A stretch of 64,000 bases of DNA. It comes from Acidimicrobiia bacterium (GTDB taxonomy: Bacteria; Actinomycetota; Acidimicrobiia; Acidimicrobiales; Acidimicrobilacustridaceae). The translations under genes were made by a program, and so were the position numbers. The notes under the pieces were generated by a model. It was not told the origin of the DNA. It was given only the letters and a program-made list of their open reading frames with translations, and did no database searches. The stretch is from NCBI GenBank assembly GCA_020832495.1, contig JAFIEP010000101.1, forward strand, positions 1-64,000, written 5' to 3'. The first letter of the stretch is position 1. The number at the start of each line of letters is the position of its first letter. This document shows positions 22,650 through 31,889 of the stretch, in pieces.

Positions 22650-25310
22650 TCAGTCTTTCGATTCTCCATCGGTACCGCCACGAGCCTTGTTGAGGCCGGT
22701 GCGGTAGCGAGAGAGCATTTTGCGGATCTCCTCCGGTGAGCGCTGCGACTGGCCGCTGCTCGGAGCGGCGGCCATGGCCGCCATGCTCCCGGGTTCGGGT
22801 TCCGCGGCCCGCTTCTTCGGGGTGCGCTTCACCAGGCCGGCAGCCGTGATCGGCGGAGCGTCCGGCTGCGCCTCGGCCTCGGCCGGTGCGGGAGCCTCGA
22901 CCGGTGCCGGCGCGGGCGGGGGTTCCTCCACCACGGTCGGCTCGGGCTCGGGCGGTGCCTCGGGGGTCAGCACCTCGGTGCTGGCCCCGGTCACCTCGGG
23001 CTCGACGGGCGCCTCGGGAAGATCGTCGCTCACCAGCGACTGCAGACCCCGGTCGAACTCTTCGCCCTCGGGGATCGAACTCTCCTCGAAGAGCTCGTCG
23101 ATGAGGGCGTCGGCGGCGTCATCGTCCTCGAGAACGATGGTGGGCTCGTCGTCCTCGACCACTGCAGTGGCCACGGGCTCGCTCGCCGGGGGTTCCTCGT
23201 CGCCCTCGAAGGTGACGATGTCGGCCGGCAACGAGACGAGTGCGGTGACGCCGCCCGATGGTGAGGCGGTCAGCTTCACCTGGACGTCGAAGCGCTGCGC
23301 CAGGCGACCGATCACGATGAAACCGAGGGATCGGGACAGCGCCAAGCCGACGAGTGGCGGCTTGGCCAACTGGGTGTTGGCTTCCGCCAACTGATCGGCG
23401 CCCATGCCGATGCCCTGGTCGGTCACCGACAGGACGTAGCCCCCGTCCGCACGCTGGCCGACGACCTCCACCATCGTGTCGGGCGGCGAGAAGTGGGTGG
23501 CGTTCTCCATCAACTCCGACAGCAGGTGGGCGAGGTCGACCGCCACGTTGCCACCGACGGTGGCCTCGTCGAGCGAGAGGATCTGGATTCGGGCGAAGTC
23601 CTCGACCTCACCGATGGCCACTCGGACGACATCGGCCAGCGCCACCGGTCGCCCACGACGACGAGGCGGCTCGGCGCCGGCGAGCACCAACAACGACTCG
23701 GCGTTGCGACGCATCCGGGTGGCGAGGTGATCGAGCTTGAAGAGGTTGTCGAGCTGATCGGGGTCTTCCTCGTTCGACTCGAGCTGATCGATGAACTCGA
23801 TCTGGCGGTCGAGGAGGGTCTGGTTGCGACGGGCCAGGTTGATGAAGATGTCGCCGATGCCCTTGCGGAGGAGCTGCGACTGCTCCTCGGCCACCTCGAC
23901 GGTCACCTGTTGGATGGAGTTGAAGGCGTCGGCCAGCTGACCGATCTCGTCGCGTGAGTCGATGTCGATCGGCTTGAGGTTGGCCGACAGCGACTCACCA
24001 GTGTCCTGCTCGGGGTTCCGCAGGCGCTCCACCAGCGCAGGCAGGCGTTCGGTGGACAACGTGTAGGCCGCACCGGTGAGCTTGCGCAGCGGACCCGTGG
24101 TCGCCCGGGCCACGAGGATGGCGATGGTCAGGGCGATGAGCACTGCGCCGAGTGCGAACACGCCGTAGAGGAGCGCTGCACGTTGCGCCGAGCTGGCCTG
24201 CTCCTGTGCGGTGAGGAGCACCTCGTCGATGATGGTCTCCTCGCCATCGGCCAGCGAGGGCACGGCGCCGAAGGTGGCACCTTCACCGAGGGCGTCGGAC
24301 ATCCACTCGGCCTCGTCCCAGGTCAGATCGCCGAGCGCCTCGGCGGCGTCCTCTGAGGTGCCGGCCAGGATCAGGCTCTGCGTCTTGGTGTCGAAGCGCA
24401 GCGTGGCGATGTTCGTCAGCACCGCCATGAGGTCTGCAGGGGCGGTGTCGGTGTAGAGATCACGGGAGCGATCGGCGTCCTCACGGTTCTCGGTCAGCGC
24501 CGAATACAAAGGGCAGTCCGACGCTGCGGCGGTGGTCAACCGGTCGACGTCTCCGGCGGCGAGGCGCTGTGCCTGCTCCTCGTCACTGACGTCTGCGCCG
24601 GGTCGTGGCGATCCACACGGCCACGGCGAGCGAGGACCGCTCCATTGGTAGATGTCGCCGGTCTCGACCACGATCGTCCCGTAGGCAGCCAGCGCCGCCA
24701 TGTTCTGCTTGTAGCGGGAGAGGTCGGTGAAGGCACGGAGGCTGCGAGCGAGCGTCGGGTCCTCCTCGAGCCGGGCGATGGCCAGGTTCACGTCCACCAT
24801 GTCCGACACGATGCTGGCGAACAGGTCGACGCCCGCCACAGGGTTCGTCGAACGGGCATCCACCGACGTGCGGTGCTGGCGGAGATCCGCCAGACGGGCC
24901 TGCGCCGAGGGGATCACCGTGACCAGATCCTGGGTCAGGGCCTGGTCCTCGGCATCACCCGACCGGTCGTCCAGACGGGCCTCGTAGAGCGGCTGCACGT
25001 CGGCGAGTTCGCGCTCGAAGGCCTCGATGGCTTCGTCGGTGCGATCCCGCTGCTCGGCCAACTCGGCCTGTCCGTTCTCCCCGTTCGATGCGAGGTACAG
25101 AGCCGAGTAGACCGCTTCGATCTGCACCTGGTTGACCATGTCGGAGGTCACCTTGGCCAACTCTGCCAGGCGCTCCGTGTCGGCCGCTTCCTGAGCCGCC
25201 TCGTTGCGCTCGATCACGCCCACAACGGCGAGCACGATGAGCACTGCCACCGGCGCCACCAGGATGGCGAAGAGCTTGGTGCCCATCTTGAGGTTCTTGA
25301 AGATGTTCAT
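22650..25310 (-). CDS. Conservon sensor histidine kinase-like protein (CvnA-like, NIT-HAMP-HATPase)
   Basis: An 886-residue membrane sensor. A first helix (about 13-33), a large extracytoplasmic sensor region (about 35-375, nitrate/nitrite-sensor type) and a second helix (about 378-400) are followed by a HAMP domain ending SRDEIGQLADAFNSIQ. Then come the helical LARRNQTLLDRQIEFIDQL and LDHLATRMRRNAESLLVLAG segments, and an ATPase domain with ELMENATHFSPP and VTDQGIGMG. The last ~180 residues are a Pro/Glu/Ala-rich tail, probably disordered. The start at ATG 25310 is set by the conserved MNIFKNLKMGTKL opening and a GAGGAC site just upstream; the frame stays open much further but is not family-like. 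It heads the conservon operon. Confidence 0.9.
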   Translation of the reverse strand: MNIFKNLKMGTKLFAILVAPVAVLIVLAVVGVIERNEAAQEAADTERLAELAKVTSDMVNQVQIEAVYSALYLASNGENGQAELAEQRDRTDEAIEAFERELADVQPLYEARLDDRSGDAEDQALTQDLVTVIPSAQARLADLRQHRTSVDARSTNPVAGVDLFASIVSDMVDVNLAIARLEEDPTLARSLRAFTDLSRYKQNMAALAAYGTIVVETGDIYQWSGPRSPWPCGSPRPGADVSDEEQAQRLAAGDVDRLTTAAASDCPLYSALTENREDADRSRDLYTDTAPADLMAVLTNIATLRFDTKTQSLILAGTSEDAAEALGDLTWDEAEWMSDALGEGATFGAVPSLADGEETIIDEVLLTAQEQASSAQRAALLYGVFALGAVLIALTIAILVARATTGPLRKLTGAAYTLSTERLPALVERLRNPEQDTGESLSANLKPIDIDSRDEIGQLADAFNSIQQVTVEVAEEQSQLLRKGIGDIFINLARRNQTLLDRQIEFIDQLESNEEDPDQLDNLFKLDHLATRMRRNAESLLVLAGAEPPRRRGRPVALADVVRVAIGEVEDFARIQILSLDEATVGGNVAVDLAHLLSELMENATHFSPPDTMVEVVGQRADGGYVLSVTDQGIGMGADQLAEANTQLAKPPLVGLALSRSLGFIVIGRLAQRFDVQVKLTASPSGGVTALVSLPADIVTFEGDEEPPASEPVATAVVEDDEPTIVLEDDDAADALIDELFEESSIPEGEEFDRGLQSLVSDDLPEAPVEPEVTGASTEVLTPEAPPEPEPTVVEEPPPAPAPVEAPAPAEAEAQPDAPPITAAGLVKRTPKKRAAEPEPGSMAAMAAAPSSGQSQRSPEEIRKMLSRYRTGLNKARGGTDGESKD

Positions 25311-25619
25311 CGTGGTCCTCGGAGCAGGTGTCGAGAGGAGGTCGTTCCCGCCGTGCCGCCGGTCGTGCCGCCGCTCGACAGGGTGCTGGCTGTTGCTGCG
25401 GTCCCCCATCGGCCACTTGCAGCCGATCTTGAGGAGCCGATGCTCACCGGTCGCGCTCGATGCACCGTTGCTCTTCCCCCTCGGGTTCGCCCTGGCCGGG
25501 CATCGTACAACGTCGATCACCAGGGTGTGGGAACCGACACGGCGAGCGGTGCCGCACGACCAGTCTGGCCGTCCCACGCGGCGCAGCGGTGCATGAGCCG
25601 ATCGACCCACGCGACCTTC

Positions 25620-25683
25620 GGTGATCTGGCCCACCACCCTTGGGTGATCTGGCCCTCCACCCTTGGGTGATCTGGCCCTCCAC
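25620..25683. repeat. 23-bp tandem direct repeat, about 2.8 copies
   Basis: Three head-to-tail copies start at 25620, 25643 and 25666, each beginning GGTGATCTGGCCC; the third is cut after 18 bases. Copies 1 and 2 differ at one base (A or T before CCACCCTTG). The 23-bp period is about two helical turns, so a protein bound at each copy would face roughly the same side. It lies between divergent promoters. Confidence 0.85.
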
Positions 25684-25732
25684 GGACGGGACCGATGGAG
25701 CGGGATCCGTGCGGACCGCGCCCACAAGCCTC

Positions 25733-25738
25733 TAAGGT
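25733..25738 (+). promoter_or_regulatory. -10 element TAAGGT of the GWW-motif protein gene
   Basis: Followed by a leader of about 60 bases with AGGAG at 25793-25797, eight bases before GTG 25806. Confidence 0.4.
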
Positions 25739-25805
25739 GCTCCGTGTCGACATCGGTCGGCACCGAACACATCGCGGCCATTGTCTGCCAAGAGGAGCAC
25801 AGAAC

Positions 25806-26528
25806 GTGAGCGATCAATCCCAGGGTCCCGGATGGTGGCAAGCCTCCGACGGCAAGTGGTATCCGCCTGAGCAAGCCCCTGGCGGCGCCCCGCAGCAACC
25901 CGGCCCACAGCCGGGCGGCGGTGCGCAACCGGCCCCCGCCGGCATCGACGTCGGCAGCGCGCTGAGCTATGGCTGGAACAAGTTCACGGCCAACCTCGGC
26001 GACATCGTGGTGATCTGGCTGATCGTCATCGGCGTCCAGATCGTCTTCAACGTGCTGGCCCAGACGATCGGCAACATCCTGATCTCGCTGCTGTTCAGCG
26101 TCGTCGGCTTCATCGTGAGCATCATCGTGCAGATCGCCCTCGTCCGGGTGGGCCTGCTCATCACTGCCGGACAGAAGGTCACGCCTGCGGCGGCGTTCAG
26201 CACCGACAAGCTGGCGCCCTATGCCGTGGGTGCCATCCTCTACGGCCTGGCGGTGTTCGTCGGCTTCTTCGCCCTGTGCATCGGCGCCATCATCGTCGGC
26301 TTCCTGCTGTGGTTCTACGGCTACTACATCCTCGACCAGGACCAGGACCCCGTCACGGCGCTGAAGTCGTCGTTCGAACTGACCACCAAGAACTTCGGCA
26401 CCGTCGGCGTGTTCGCCCTGGTGGCGTTCGTCCTGCTGATGGTGACGTGCGGTCTCGCCGCTCCGATCGTGCAGATCGGCTCCGCCTACCTGTACCGCAA
26501 CCTGAACGGCCAGGCCGTCGCCCCCTGA
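25806..26528 (+). CDS. Membrane protein with N-terminal GWW/DUF2510-like motif
   Basis: A 240-residue protein. It opens with GPGWWQASDGKWYPPE, a short aromatic motif related to DUF2510 and very common in Acidimicrobiia, then a Pro/Gln/Gly-rich linker (about 25-55). Four to five hydrophobic segments follow, rich in Ile and Val, including WNKFTANLGDIVVIWLIVIGVQIV and LKSSFELTTKNFGTVGVFALV. The latter resembles the repeated segments of DUF975-like or glycerophosphoryl-diester membrane proteins. Function unknown. GTG 25806 is preferred over an upstream in-frame ATG (25695) because AGGAG is correctly spaced and the motif normally starts the protein. A CapA-like gene follows 15 bases downstream. 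Confidence 0.75.
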   Translation: MSDQSQGPGWWQASDGKWYPPEQAPGGAPQQPGPQPGGGAQPAPAGIDVGSALSYGWNKFTANLGDIVVIWLIVIGVQIVFNVLAQTIGNILISLLFSVVGFIVSIIVQIALVRVGLLITAGQKVTPAAAFSTDKLAPYAVGAILYGLAVFVGFFALCIGAIIVGFLLWFYGYYILDQDQDPVTALKSSFELTTKNFGTVGVFALVAFVLLMVTCGLAAPIVQIGSAYLYRNLNGQAVAP

Positions 26529-26543
26529 GGGCAACGCCATCTC

Positions 26544-27722
26544 GTGCACGGCGGCACGCGCACGGCGGCTCTCGGGCCGCACCACTCTGGGAGGACGACG
26601 GCGAGTACCGCAGTTGCGGTGCTCGCCGTCGTCGCGCTCGTCGTGGGCGCCTGCGGAGCGGACACGCCCACCGATGGTTCGGCCGGCGGGATCGAGCCCC
26701 GAACGCTGGCTGCCGGCAGCCATCCGGCGGTGGCCGTGCCGACCACCCGAACACCCGACGCCACCCTGGACGGTCGGTGGGATCCCAATTGGTTGGGCAG
26801 CGGCGAGCCGGTTGTGTTCGCCTTCGGGGGTGATGTCCACTTCGAGGCCGACATGGTCACGATGCTCGACGACCCCACGGTGTCCATGGCCCCGGTGGCC
26901 GAACTCCTCGCCCCCGGCGACGTCAGGGTGGTCAACCTCGAGGCCGCCATCACCGACGCAGCCACGCCCGTCGCCAAGCAGTTCACCTTCAAGGTGCCCG
27001 AGCGATCGCTCGACGCCTTGGCCAGCCTCGGCATTCATGCGGTGTCGTTGGCCAACAACCACGGTATGGACTTCGGGGAACAGGGCCTGCGCGACAGCCT
27101 CGACGCTCGGGCCCGCGCCCCGCTCGCCGTCATCGGTGTCGGGGAGAACGACGACGACGCCTACCACCCGTACCTGACCGAGGTGCGTGGCCAACGCATT
27201 GGCGTGATCGCCGCAACCCAGGTGCTCGACACCGAGTTCATACCCTCGTGGACGGCGACCTCCGACCAGGCGGGTCTGGCCTCGGCCAAGGAAGAAGGAC
27301 GCCTCCTCGCCGCCGTCGAGCGCTGGCGACCCGAGGTCGACACCTTGGTGCTCTACCTGCACTGGGGTACCGAGCGCCAGACGTGCCCGAACCCGGCACA
27401 ACTGAGCCTGGCACCCCGGCTCGTCGAGGCCGGGGCCGACATCGTGGTCGGGGGCCACGCCCACGTCCTGCAGGGCGCCGGCATGTTGGACGGCGCCTTC
27501 GTGGCCTACGGCCTGGGCAACTTCATCTGGTGGAACGACCTCCTCCCCGGCGCGCAGACGGGTGCCCTCATGGTGACCGCCACCGGCCGCCGCATCGAGG
27601 GGTACCAGCTCGTACCGGCGCGCATCCGGGGGTGGCTCCCCTACCAACTGACCGGCGCCGAGGCGGAGGCCGACCTGGCCGCCTTCGAGGCGCTGCGCGG
27701 CTGCACCGACCTCGACCCCTGA
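26544..27722 (+). CDS. CapA-like metallophosphatase-fold lipoprotein
   Basis: A 392-residue exported protein. The N-terminus has a hydrophobic stretch ending LVVGACGAD, a good lipobox, so it should be anchored to the membrane outside the cell. The PGA_cap/CapA domain has FAFGGDVHFE, VVNLEAAITD, SLANNHGMDFGEQGL, LYLHWGTERQ and VVGGHAHVLQGAGML, the metal-ligand motifs of the calcineurin-like fold (Asp, Asn-His, His-x-His). CapA proteins act in poly-gamma-glutamate or capsule biogenesis, but many homologues are of unknown role and no other pgs genes are here. GTG 26544 is the only start that keeps the whole signal; its ribosome site is poorly spaced, so coupling to the upstream gene is likely. 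Confidence 0.82.
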   Translation: MHGGTRTAALGPHHSGRTTASTAVAVLAVVALVVGACGADTPTDGSAGGIEPRTLAAGSHPAVAVPTTRTPDATLDGRWDPNWLGSGEPVVFAFGGDVHFEADMVTMLDDPTVSMAPVAELLAPGDVRVVNLEAAITDAATPVAKQFTFKVPERSLDALASLGIHAVSLANNHGMDFGEQGLRDSLDARARAPLAVIGVGENDDDAYHPYLTEVRGQRIGVIAATQVLDTEFIPSWTATSDQAGLASAKEEGRLLAAVERWRPEVDTLVLYLHWGTERQTCPNPAQLSLAPRLVEAGADIVVGGHAHVLQGAGMLDGAFVAYGLGNFIWWNDLLPGAQTGALMVTATGRRIEGYQLVPARIRGWLPYQLTGAEAEADLAAFEALRGCTDLDP

Positions 27723-27762
27723 GCGTCCGCCGACCACCGCGCTCGGGCCTGGGCCTGCCCGG

Positions 27763-27768
27763 TAGCGT
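27763..27768 (+). promoter_or_regulatory. -10 element TAGCGT, leaderless
   Basis: Eight bases before the ATG at 27777 of the M18 aminopeptidase gene. Confidence 0.55.
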
Positions 27769-27776
27769 GAGCAGCC

Positions 27777-29063
27777 ATGACCCCACCTGCCGAGCGACGC
27801 GAGGACCTACTCGACTTCCTGCGGCGATCGACCTCGCCCTATCACGCGGCGCACGAGGTGACCGAGCGACTGCGAGCCGCCGGGGCGGTGGTCCTCGACG
27901 AGCGTGACCACTGGCCGGCTACCGAGGGCCTCTACGCGGCCGTGCGCGACGGATCGGTGGTGGCCTGGCGGGTGCCCCGCTCGTTCCGTGTCGAGGCCGG
28001 CGTCCGTATCGTCGGGGCCCACACCGACAGCCCCAACCTGCGCCTCATGCCGTCGGGCACGGTGCGCACTCCCCTCGGCTCGCTGGCCGCCGTCGAGGTG
28101 TACGGCGGCGCGTTGTGGAACTCGTGGCTGGACCGTGACCTGGGCATCTCGGGCCGCCTGGCCACCGTCGGTACCGACGGGCCGGAGGTCCACCTGGTGA
28201 GCATCGACGAGCCGGTGGCCCACATCCCCCAGTTGGCCATCCACCTCGACCGCAACGTCAACTCGGGTGGCCTGAAGCTCGACCCGCAACGTCACCTCCG
28301 CCCGCTGTGGTCGATCACCTCCGGGCAGGCCGCTGACCTGCGCGACGTGCTCGCCGCGCGCCACGACCTCGACCCCGGCACCGTGGTGGCTGCCGATCTC
28401 ATGTTCCACGACACCAACCCACCGGCACTGATCGGGATGGACCAGGCCCTGCTCTCCTCCGCCCGCATCGACAACCTGGTGTCGTGCTGGGCCGCCACCG
28501 ATGCCCTCTGCGACCCGGCATCGACCAGTGAGGAGTCCCTGGCGGTGATGGCACTGTTCGACCACGAGGAGGTCGGTTCGGTGTCGGCCTCGGGCGCGGC
28601 GGCGCCGCTCCTCCTCGGCCTGCTCGACCGCATCGTGGCTGCGCTCGAGCTCCCCGGAGCCGAACGCCACCGGCTCTCCGCCGCCAGCACGTGTCTGTCC
28701 GTCGACGGCGCGCATGGCACCCACCCCAACTACGCGGAACGGCACGAACCGGGCCACCCCATTCGCCTCGGGGCGGGCCCGGTGCTCAAGTGGAATGCCA
28801 ACGAGCGCTACGCCACCGATGCGGGCGGTGCCGCCATGGTCCACGACCTCGCCGCCCGGTGCGGGGTTCGACTCCAGGAGTTCGTGATGCGAGCAGACCT
28901 GGCCTGCGGGTCCACCATCGGGCCCTTGACCGCCGCCGGACTGGGCATTCGCACGGTGGATCTGGGTGTCGCACAGCTGGCCATGCACTCGGCCAGGGAG
29001 CTGTGCGCCCACGAGGACGTGGCCGCCCTGGCCAAGCTGCTGAGTGCCTATTGGGCCGGCTGA
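27777..29063 (+). CDS. M18-family aminopeptidase (aspartyl aminopeptidase type)
   Basis: A 428-residue cytoplasmic zinc peptidase of the typical M18 length. The start MTPPAERREDLLDFLRRSTSPYHA is family-like. Metal-binding and catalytic segments are VGAHTDSPNLRL (His, Asp), FDHEEVGSVSASGA (tandem Glu plus Asp) and GAHGTHPNYAERHEPGHP. ADLACGSTIGPLTAAGLGIRTVDLGVAQLAMHSARE is the conserved C-terminal block. The family removes N-terminal acidic residues, Asp or Glu, from peptides. A TAGCGT hexamer eight bases before the ATG points to a leaderless message. The gene converges on the lipoprotein gene downstream of ruvB. Confidence 0.93.
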   Translation: MTPPAERREDLLDFLRRSTSPYHAAHEVTERLRAAGAVVLDERDHWPATEGLYAAVRDGSVVAWRVPRSFRVEAGVRIVGAHTDSPNLRLMPSGTVRTPLGSLAAVEVYGGALWNSWLDRDLGISGRLATVGTDGPEVHLVSIDEPVAHIPQLAIHLDRNVNSGGLKLDPQRHLRPLWSITSGQAADLRDVLAARHDLDPGTVVAADLMFHDTNPPALIGMDQALLSSARIDNLVSCWAATDALCDPASTSEESLAVMALFDHEEVGSVSASGAAAPLLLGLLDRIVAALELPGAERHRLSAASTCLSVDGAHGTHPNYAERHEPGHPIRLGAGPVLKWNANERYATDAGGAAMVHDLAARCGVRLQEFVMRADLACGSTIGPLTAAGLGIRTVDLGVAQLAMHSARELCAHEDVAALAKLLSAYWAG

Positions 29064-29069
29064 CGGCCC
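29053..29069. terminator. Short hairpin at the 3' end of the M18 gene
   Basis: GGGCCG (29053-29058) pairs with CGGCCC (29064-29069) around a five-base loop; the loop contains part of the TGA stop. It lies between convergent genes. Only six pairs, so weak. Confidence 0.3.
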
Positions 29070-29094
29070 GGGTACCACACCGAGGGGTGATCGG

Positions 29095-29532
29095 TCAGCA
29101 CCCGAGCTGCGATCGCAACGGCGCAGGGAGCCGCTCGTCGGCGCAGGCTGCCGCCACCTCCGACATTGATGCCAGGACCGGCTCATCGCCCGGCTCCACG
29201 AGGAGCACCACCAGGTTGGCGGGCGAGCGCACCGTCCCCCACAACCCGTGCTCTGTGCAGCCGTGGGCCGCCACGACCTCGCCGACGTCGAGCGCACCAC
29301 GATCCTCGTGGTCCAGCCAGGCCGCAGCAACGGTGGCTGCCATGGCCGGTGGGTCGACGGGCTCCTCTCCGCCCTCGCAGCTCGCGAGCAGCGCGGCGGA
29401 CGCTTCCGGTGTGGTGATCGGCTCGTCGCCGCCCGTGGCACCGCACGACGCCGCTCCCAGCACCAGCACCAGCACCAGTAGGACACCCAACCAACCGTTC
29501 GCCCTGCGAGGGACGCCTCCCGAGGGGCTCAT
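29095..29532 (-). CDS. Small secreted lipoprotein of unknown function
   Basis: A 145-residue protein with a basic n-region (PRRANGW), a long Leu/Val core and [11 protein letters not shown], a usable lipobox with Ala at -3. The mature part has no recognised domain; it holds three further Cys (in LASCEGG, AHGCTE and VAAACADE) and ends in a fourth, LGC, which could form disulphides outside the membrane. Its ATG overlaps the ruvB TGA (ATGA), so it is translated as the last gene of ruvC-ruvA-ruvB. No homologue family is recognised. The link to a DNA-repair operon is probably positional. Confidence 0.65.
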   Translation of the reverse strand: MSPSGGVPRRANGWLGVLLVLVLVLGAASCGATGGDEPITTPEASAALLASCEGGEEPVDPPAMAATVAAAWLDHEDRGALDVGEVVAAHGCTEHGLWGTVRSPANLVVLLVEPGDEPVLASMSEVAAACADERLPAPLRSQLGC

Positions 29533-30611
29533 CGGTCGAACAGGGTCGGGTCGTCGGCCAACGAACTCCCGAAGGTGGCGTCAGCCGGTGGGGTCACACC
29601 GAGGTGGTGCCAGGCGGCGGGCGTGGCCACCCGACCGCGCGGGGTGCGGGCCAGCAGGCCCTCTTGGATGAGGAACGGCTCGTAGACGTCCTCCACCGTC
29701 TCGGTGGGCTCCCCCACCGAGATGGCCAGGGTCGACAACCCCACGGGCCCGCCTCCGAAGCGGCGGCAGAGCGCGTCGAGGATGGCGCGGTCCACCTTGT
29801 CGAGGCCCCGCTCGTCCACACCGAACACCGCCAGGCCGTCGCGGGCGGTGTGTTGGTCAATGGTGCCCTCGGCGCGCACCTCGGCGTAGTCCCGGACACG
29901 CCGCAGGAGACGGTTGGCGATCCGCGGGGTGCCACGCGCCCGTCGGGCGATCTCTCGGGCACCGGCCGAGTCGATGCTCACCCCGACGATGTCGGCAGCA
30001 CGCCGCACGATCGCCTGGAGATCGTCGGGGCTGTAGTAGTCCAGTCGAGCGACCAACCCGAAGCGGTCCCGCAGCGGCCCGGTGATGAGCCCGGTGCGGG
30101 TGGTGGCACCGACGAGCGTGAAACGGGGAAGGTCGAGCCGCAGTGAACGGGCCGCCGGACCCTTCCCGAGCACGATGTCGAGTTGGAAGTCCTCCATGGC
30201 GGGATAGAGCACCTCCTCGACGGCACGGGACAGCCGATGGATCTCGTCGATGAACAGCACGTCACCGTCGGTGAGTCGGGTCAGGATGGCGGCGAGGTCA
30301 CCGGCCCGCTCGAGGGCCGGCCCGGACGTGACATGGAGGCCGACACCCATCTCCACGGCGATGATGCCCGCCAGCGTGGTCTTCCCCAGCCCTGGGGGGC
30401 CGGCGAACAACAGGTGGTCAACCGCCTGTGCCCGCCCGTGGGCCGCCTCCAAGATGATGGAGAGATGCTCCTTCAACTCCGCCTGCCCAACGAACTCCGC
30501 CAGGTTCCTCGGACGCAGTCCCGGGTCGTCGGCTGCACCGACGTCGAGATCCTCCTCGGCCGGGTTGGGGTCGAGGAGGTCGCGCTCGGCGAACTCATCG
30601 CCGCCGCTCAC
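29529..30611 (-). CDS. ruvB: Holliday junction branch-migration ATPase RuvB
   Basis: A 360-residue AAA+ motor that drives branch migration at RuvA-bound Holliday junctions. Landmarks are [19 protein letters not shown], Walker [12 protein letters not shown], Walker [11 protein letters not shown], sensor 1 [20 protein letters not shown], sensor 2 [16 protein letters not shown] and the C-terminal winged helix with [19 protein letters not shown] 30611 overlaps the ruvA TGA (GTGA); the frame stays open to 31376 but that is a shadow of ruvA. The N-terminal ~20 acidic residues before the AAA+ core are of normal length. Operon order ruvC-ruvA-ruvB is that of other actinobacteria. Confidence 0.97.
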   Translation of the reverse strand: MSGGDEFAERDLLDPNPAEEDLDVGAADDPGLRPRNLAEFVGQAELKEHLSIILEAAHGRAQAVDHLLFAGPPGLGKTTLAGIIAVEMGVGLHVTSGPALERAGDLAAILTRLTDGDVLFIDEIHRLSRAVEEVLYPAMEDFQLDIVLGKGPAARSLRLDLPRFTLVGATTRTGLITGPLRDRFGLVARLDYYSPDDLQAIVRRAADIVGVSIDSAGAREIARRARGTPRIANRLLRRVRDYAEVRAEGTIDQHTARDGLAVFGVDERGLDKVDRAILDALCRRFGGGPVGLSTLAISVGEPTETVEDVYEPFLIQEGLLARTPRGRVATPAAWHHLGVTPPADATFGSSLADDPTLFDR

Positions 30612-31204
30612 GACGACCCCAGTCGCACCAGCGCCTGACGCAGGAGTACCTGCGCATCGTCGGACCCGTCGGCGCCCTCGAGGGCGGCAGCGACCTCGTC
30701 GGGTCCGTAACCCAGGTTGGCCAGGGCCGCCCGCACGTCGTCGTGTGCCGCGTTGGTGCCGACCACCGCCACCGGTTCGTCCCCCGGTGTGCCACCGACC
30801 ACGTCCGCCAGGCGAGGACGCAGGTCGATCAGCAACCGCTGGGCCGTCTTCTTCCCCACACCCGGCACCTGACACAGCCCGGCCAGGTCTTCGTCGGCCA
30901 CCACACGTTGCAGGGCGGCGGGGGGATGTACGGCCAGGATGGCCTGGGCCAATGCCGGGCCCACACCGTGGGCGGCCAGGAGCACCTCGAAGCAGCGCAG
31001 TTCCTCGACGGTGGCGAACCCGAACAGCGTGCGAGCATCCTCTCGCACGTGGTCGTGGACGTAGACGAACACCTCGGTGCCCGCCTCGCCCAACTCCAGC
31101 GACGTCGTCGGTCCGACCACCACCCGGTGCCCGAGCCCGGCCACCTCGATCAACACCTCGTTGCCCCACCGCTCGGTGAGGGTGCCCCGCAGCGATCCGA
31201 TCAC
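30608..31204 (-). CDS. ruvA: Holliday junction DNA-binding protein RuvA
   Basis: A 198-residue protein that forms the tetrameric platform on Holliday junctions and recruits RuvB. Domain I begins [30 protein letters not shown] (OB-fold); domain II has two helix-hairpin-helix elements, [18 protein letters not shown] and [23 protein letters not shown]; a flexible linker leads to domain III ([21 protein letters not shown]), which contacts RuvB. The GTG start overlaps the ruvC stop, and its stop overlaps the ruvB start, so the three are translationally coupled. Confidence 0.97.
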   Translation of the reverse strand: MIGSLRGTLTERWGNEVLIEVAGLGHRVVVGPTTSLELGEAGTEVFVYVHDHVREDARTLFGFATVEELRCFEVLLAAHGVGPALAQAILAVHPPAALQRVVADEDLAGLCQVPGVGKKTAQRLLIDLRPRLADVVGGTPGDEPVAVVGTNAAHDDVRAALANLGYGPDEVAAALEGADGSDDAQVLLRQALVRLGSS

Positions 31205-31803
31205 CGGCCGTCCCCGTTGCCCGGTGTTTCCGGCCGTCGGCGGACACGGTTGCGCACCGCCCCGCCGACGGGAGCGAGCCGCTCGGCAGTGATCGTCGCC
31301 GCCCCGCCACCGCGACCGGCGCCGGCCAACGGACCCCCGGCCACGGCCACGTGACAGAGGGCCACCGCAGCGGCATCAGCGGCGTCGGCCGGTCGTGGAA
31401 CGGCGTCGAGGCCCAGCAACACCCGCACCATCTCGCCCACCTGGTCCTTCGGTGCCCCGCCCCAACCGCCGACGGCCGCCTTCACCTCGTTGGGCGAGTA
31501 CTCCACCACTTCGGCCCCCCGGCCGGCCGCCTCGGCCATCACGACACCGCTCGCCTGACCCACCGACATGGCAGTGCGGACGTTCACCCCGAACAGGACG
31601 CGCTCCACGGCCACGGCCACCGGGCGGTGTTCGGCCATGAGCGCTCGAAAGCTCTGCTGGACCTGCGCCAGACGCCGGGCGACCGGGTCGGCCGGGTCGG
31701 TGCGAACCACCCCGATGGCCACGGCGCGCGTCGACCCGCGGTCGTGAGCGACCACCGCATAGCCACAGCGCGACAAGCCCGGATCCACACCCAGCACGAA
31801 CAC
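31201..31803 (-). CDS. ruvC: Holliday junction endonuclease RuvC
   Basis: A 200-residue resolvase, slightly longer than the usual 170-190 because of a basic C-terminal tail. The RNase H-like core has the catalytic Asp in [16 protein letters not shown], the Glu in [24 protein letters not shown], and the Asp pair in [15 protein letters not shown]. It cuts Holliday junctions held by RuvAB. GTG 31803 is chosen because TAGGGT lies seven bases before it and the protein then starts directly at the first beta-strand; the frame extends to 31968 but is not conserved-looking. First gene of the ruvCAB operon. Confidence 0.95.
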   Translation of the reverse strand: MFVLGVDPGLSRCGYAVVAHDRGSTRAVAIGVVRTDPADPVARRLAQVQQSFRALMAEHRPVAVAVERVLFGVNVRTAMSVGQASGVVMAEAAGRGAEVVEYSPNEVKAAVGGWGGAPKDQVGEMVRVLLGLDAVPRPADAADAAAVALCHVAVAGGPLAGAGRGGGAATITAERLAPVGGAVRNRVRRRPETPGNGDGR

Positions 31804-31810
31804 TCGTACG

Positions 31811-31816
31811 ACCCTA
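31811..31816 (-). promoter_or_regulatory. -10 element TAGGGT of ruvCAB, leaderless
   Basis: Seven bases before the ruvC GTG at 31803. No LexA-type SOS box was recognised beside it. Confidence 0.55.
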
Positions 31817-31889
31817 TCCCACCGGCGCCCGTGACCGGTGGACCACATCCTTCCCTTTCGGTGGGGACCCGTCGGCCGATGGACATGGG

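Larger units (their letters stand above)
25311..25805. other. Large intergenic region between the conservon and a divergent membrane-protein gene
   Basis: 495 bases without a credible gene. It holds a ribosome site for the kinase, TACGAT at 25502-25507 on the minus strand (possible conservon -10), the 23-bp tandem repeats at 25620-25683, and TAAGGT at 25733-25738 for the rightward gene. Nothing else is recognised. Confidence 0.6.

Noticed and set aside
25620-25683. CRISPR array
   Set aside because: Repeats are head-to-tail with no spacers and no cas gene is near; also true for the repeat at 33739-33810.
25311-27737. Upstream extension of the kinase frame to 27737
   Set aside because: It is antisense to the CapA and GWW-motif genes; the conserved start is ATG 25310.
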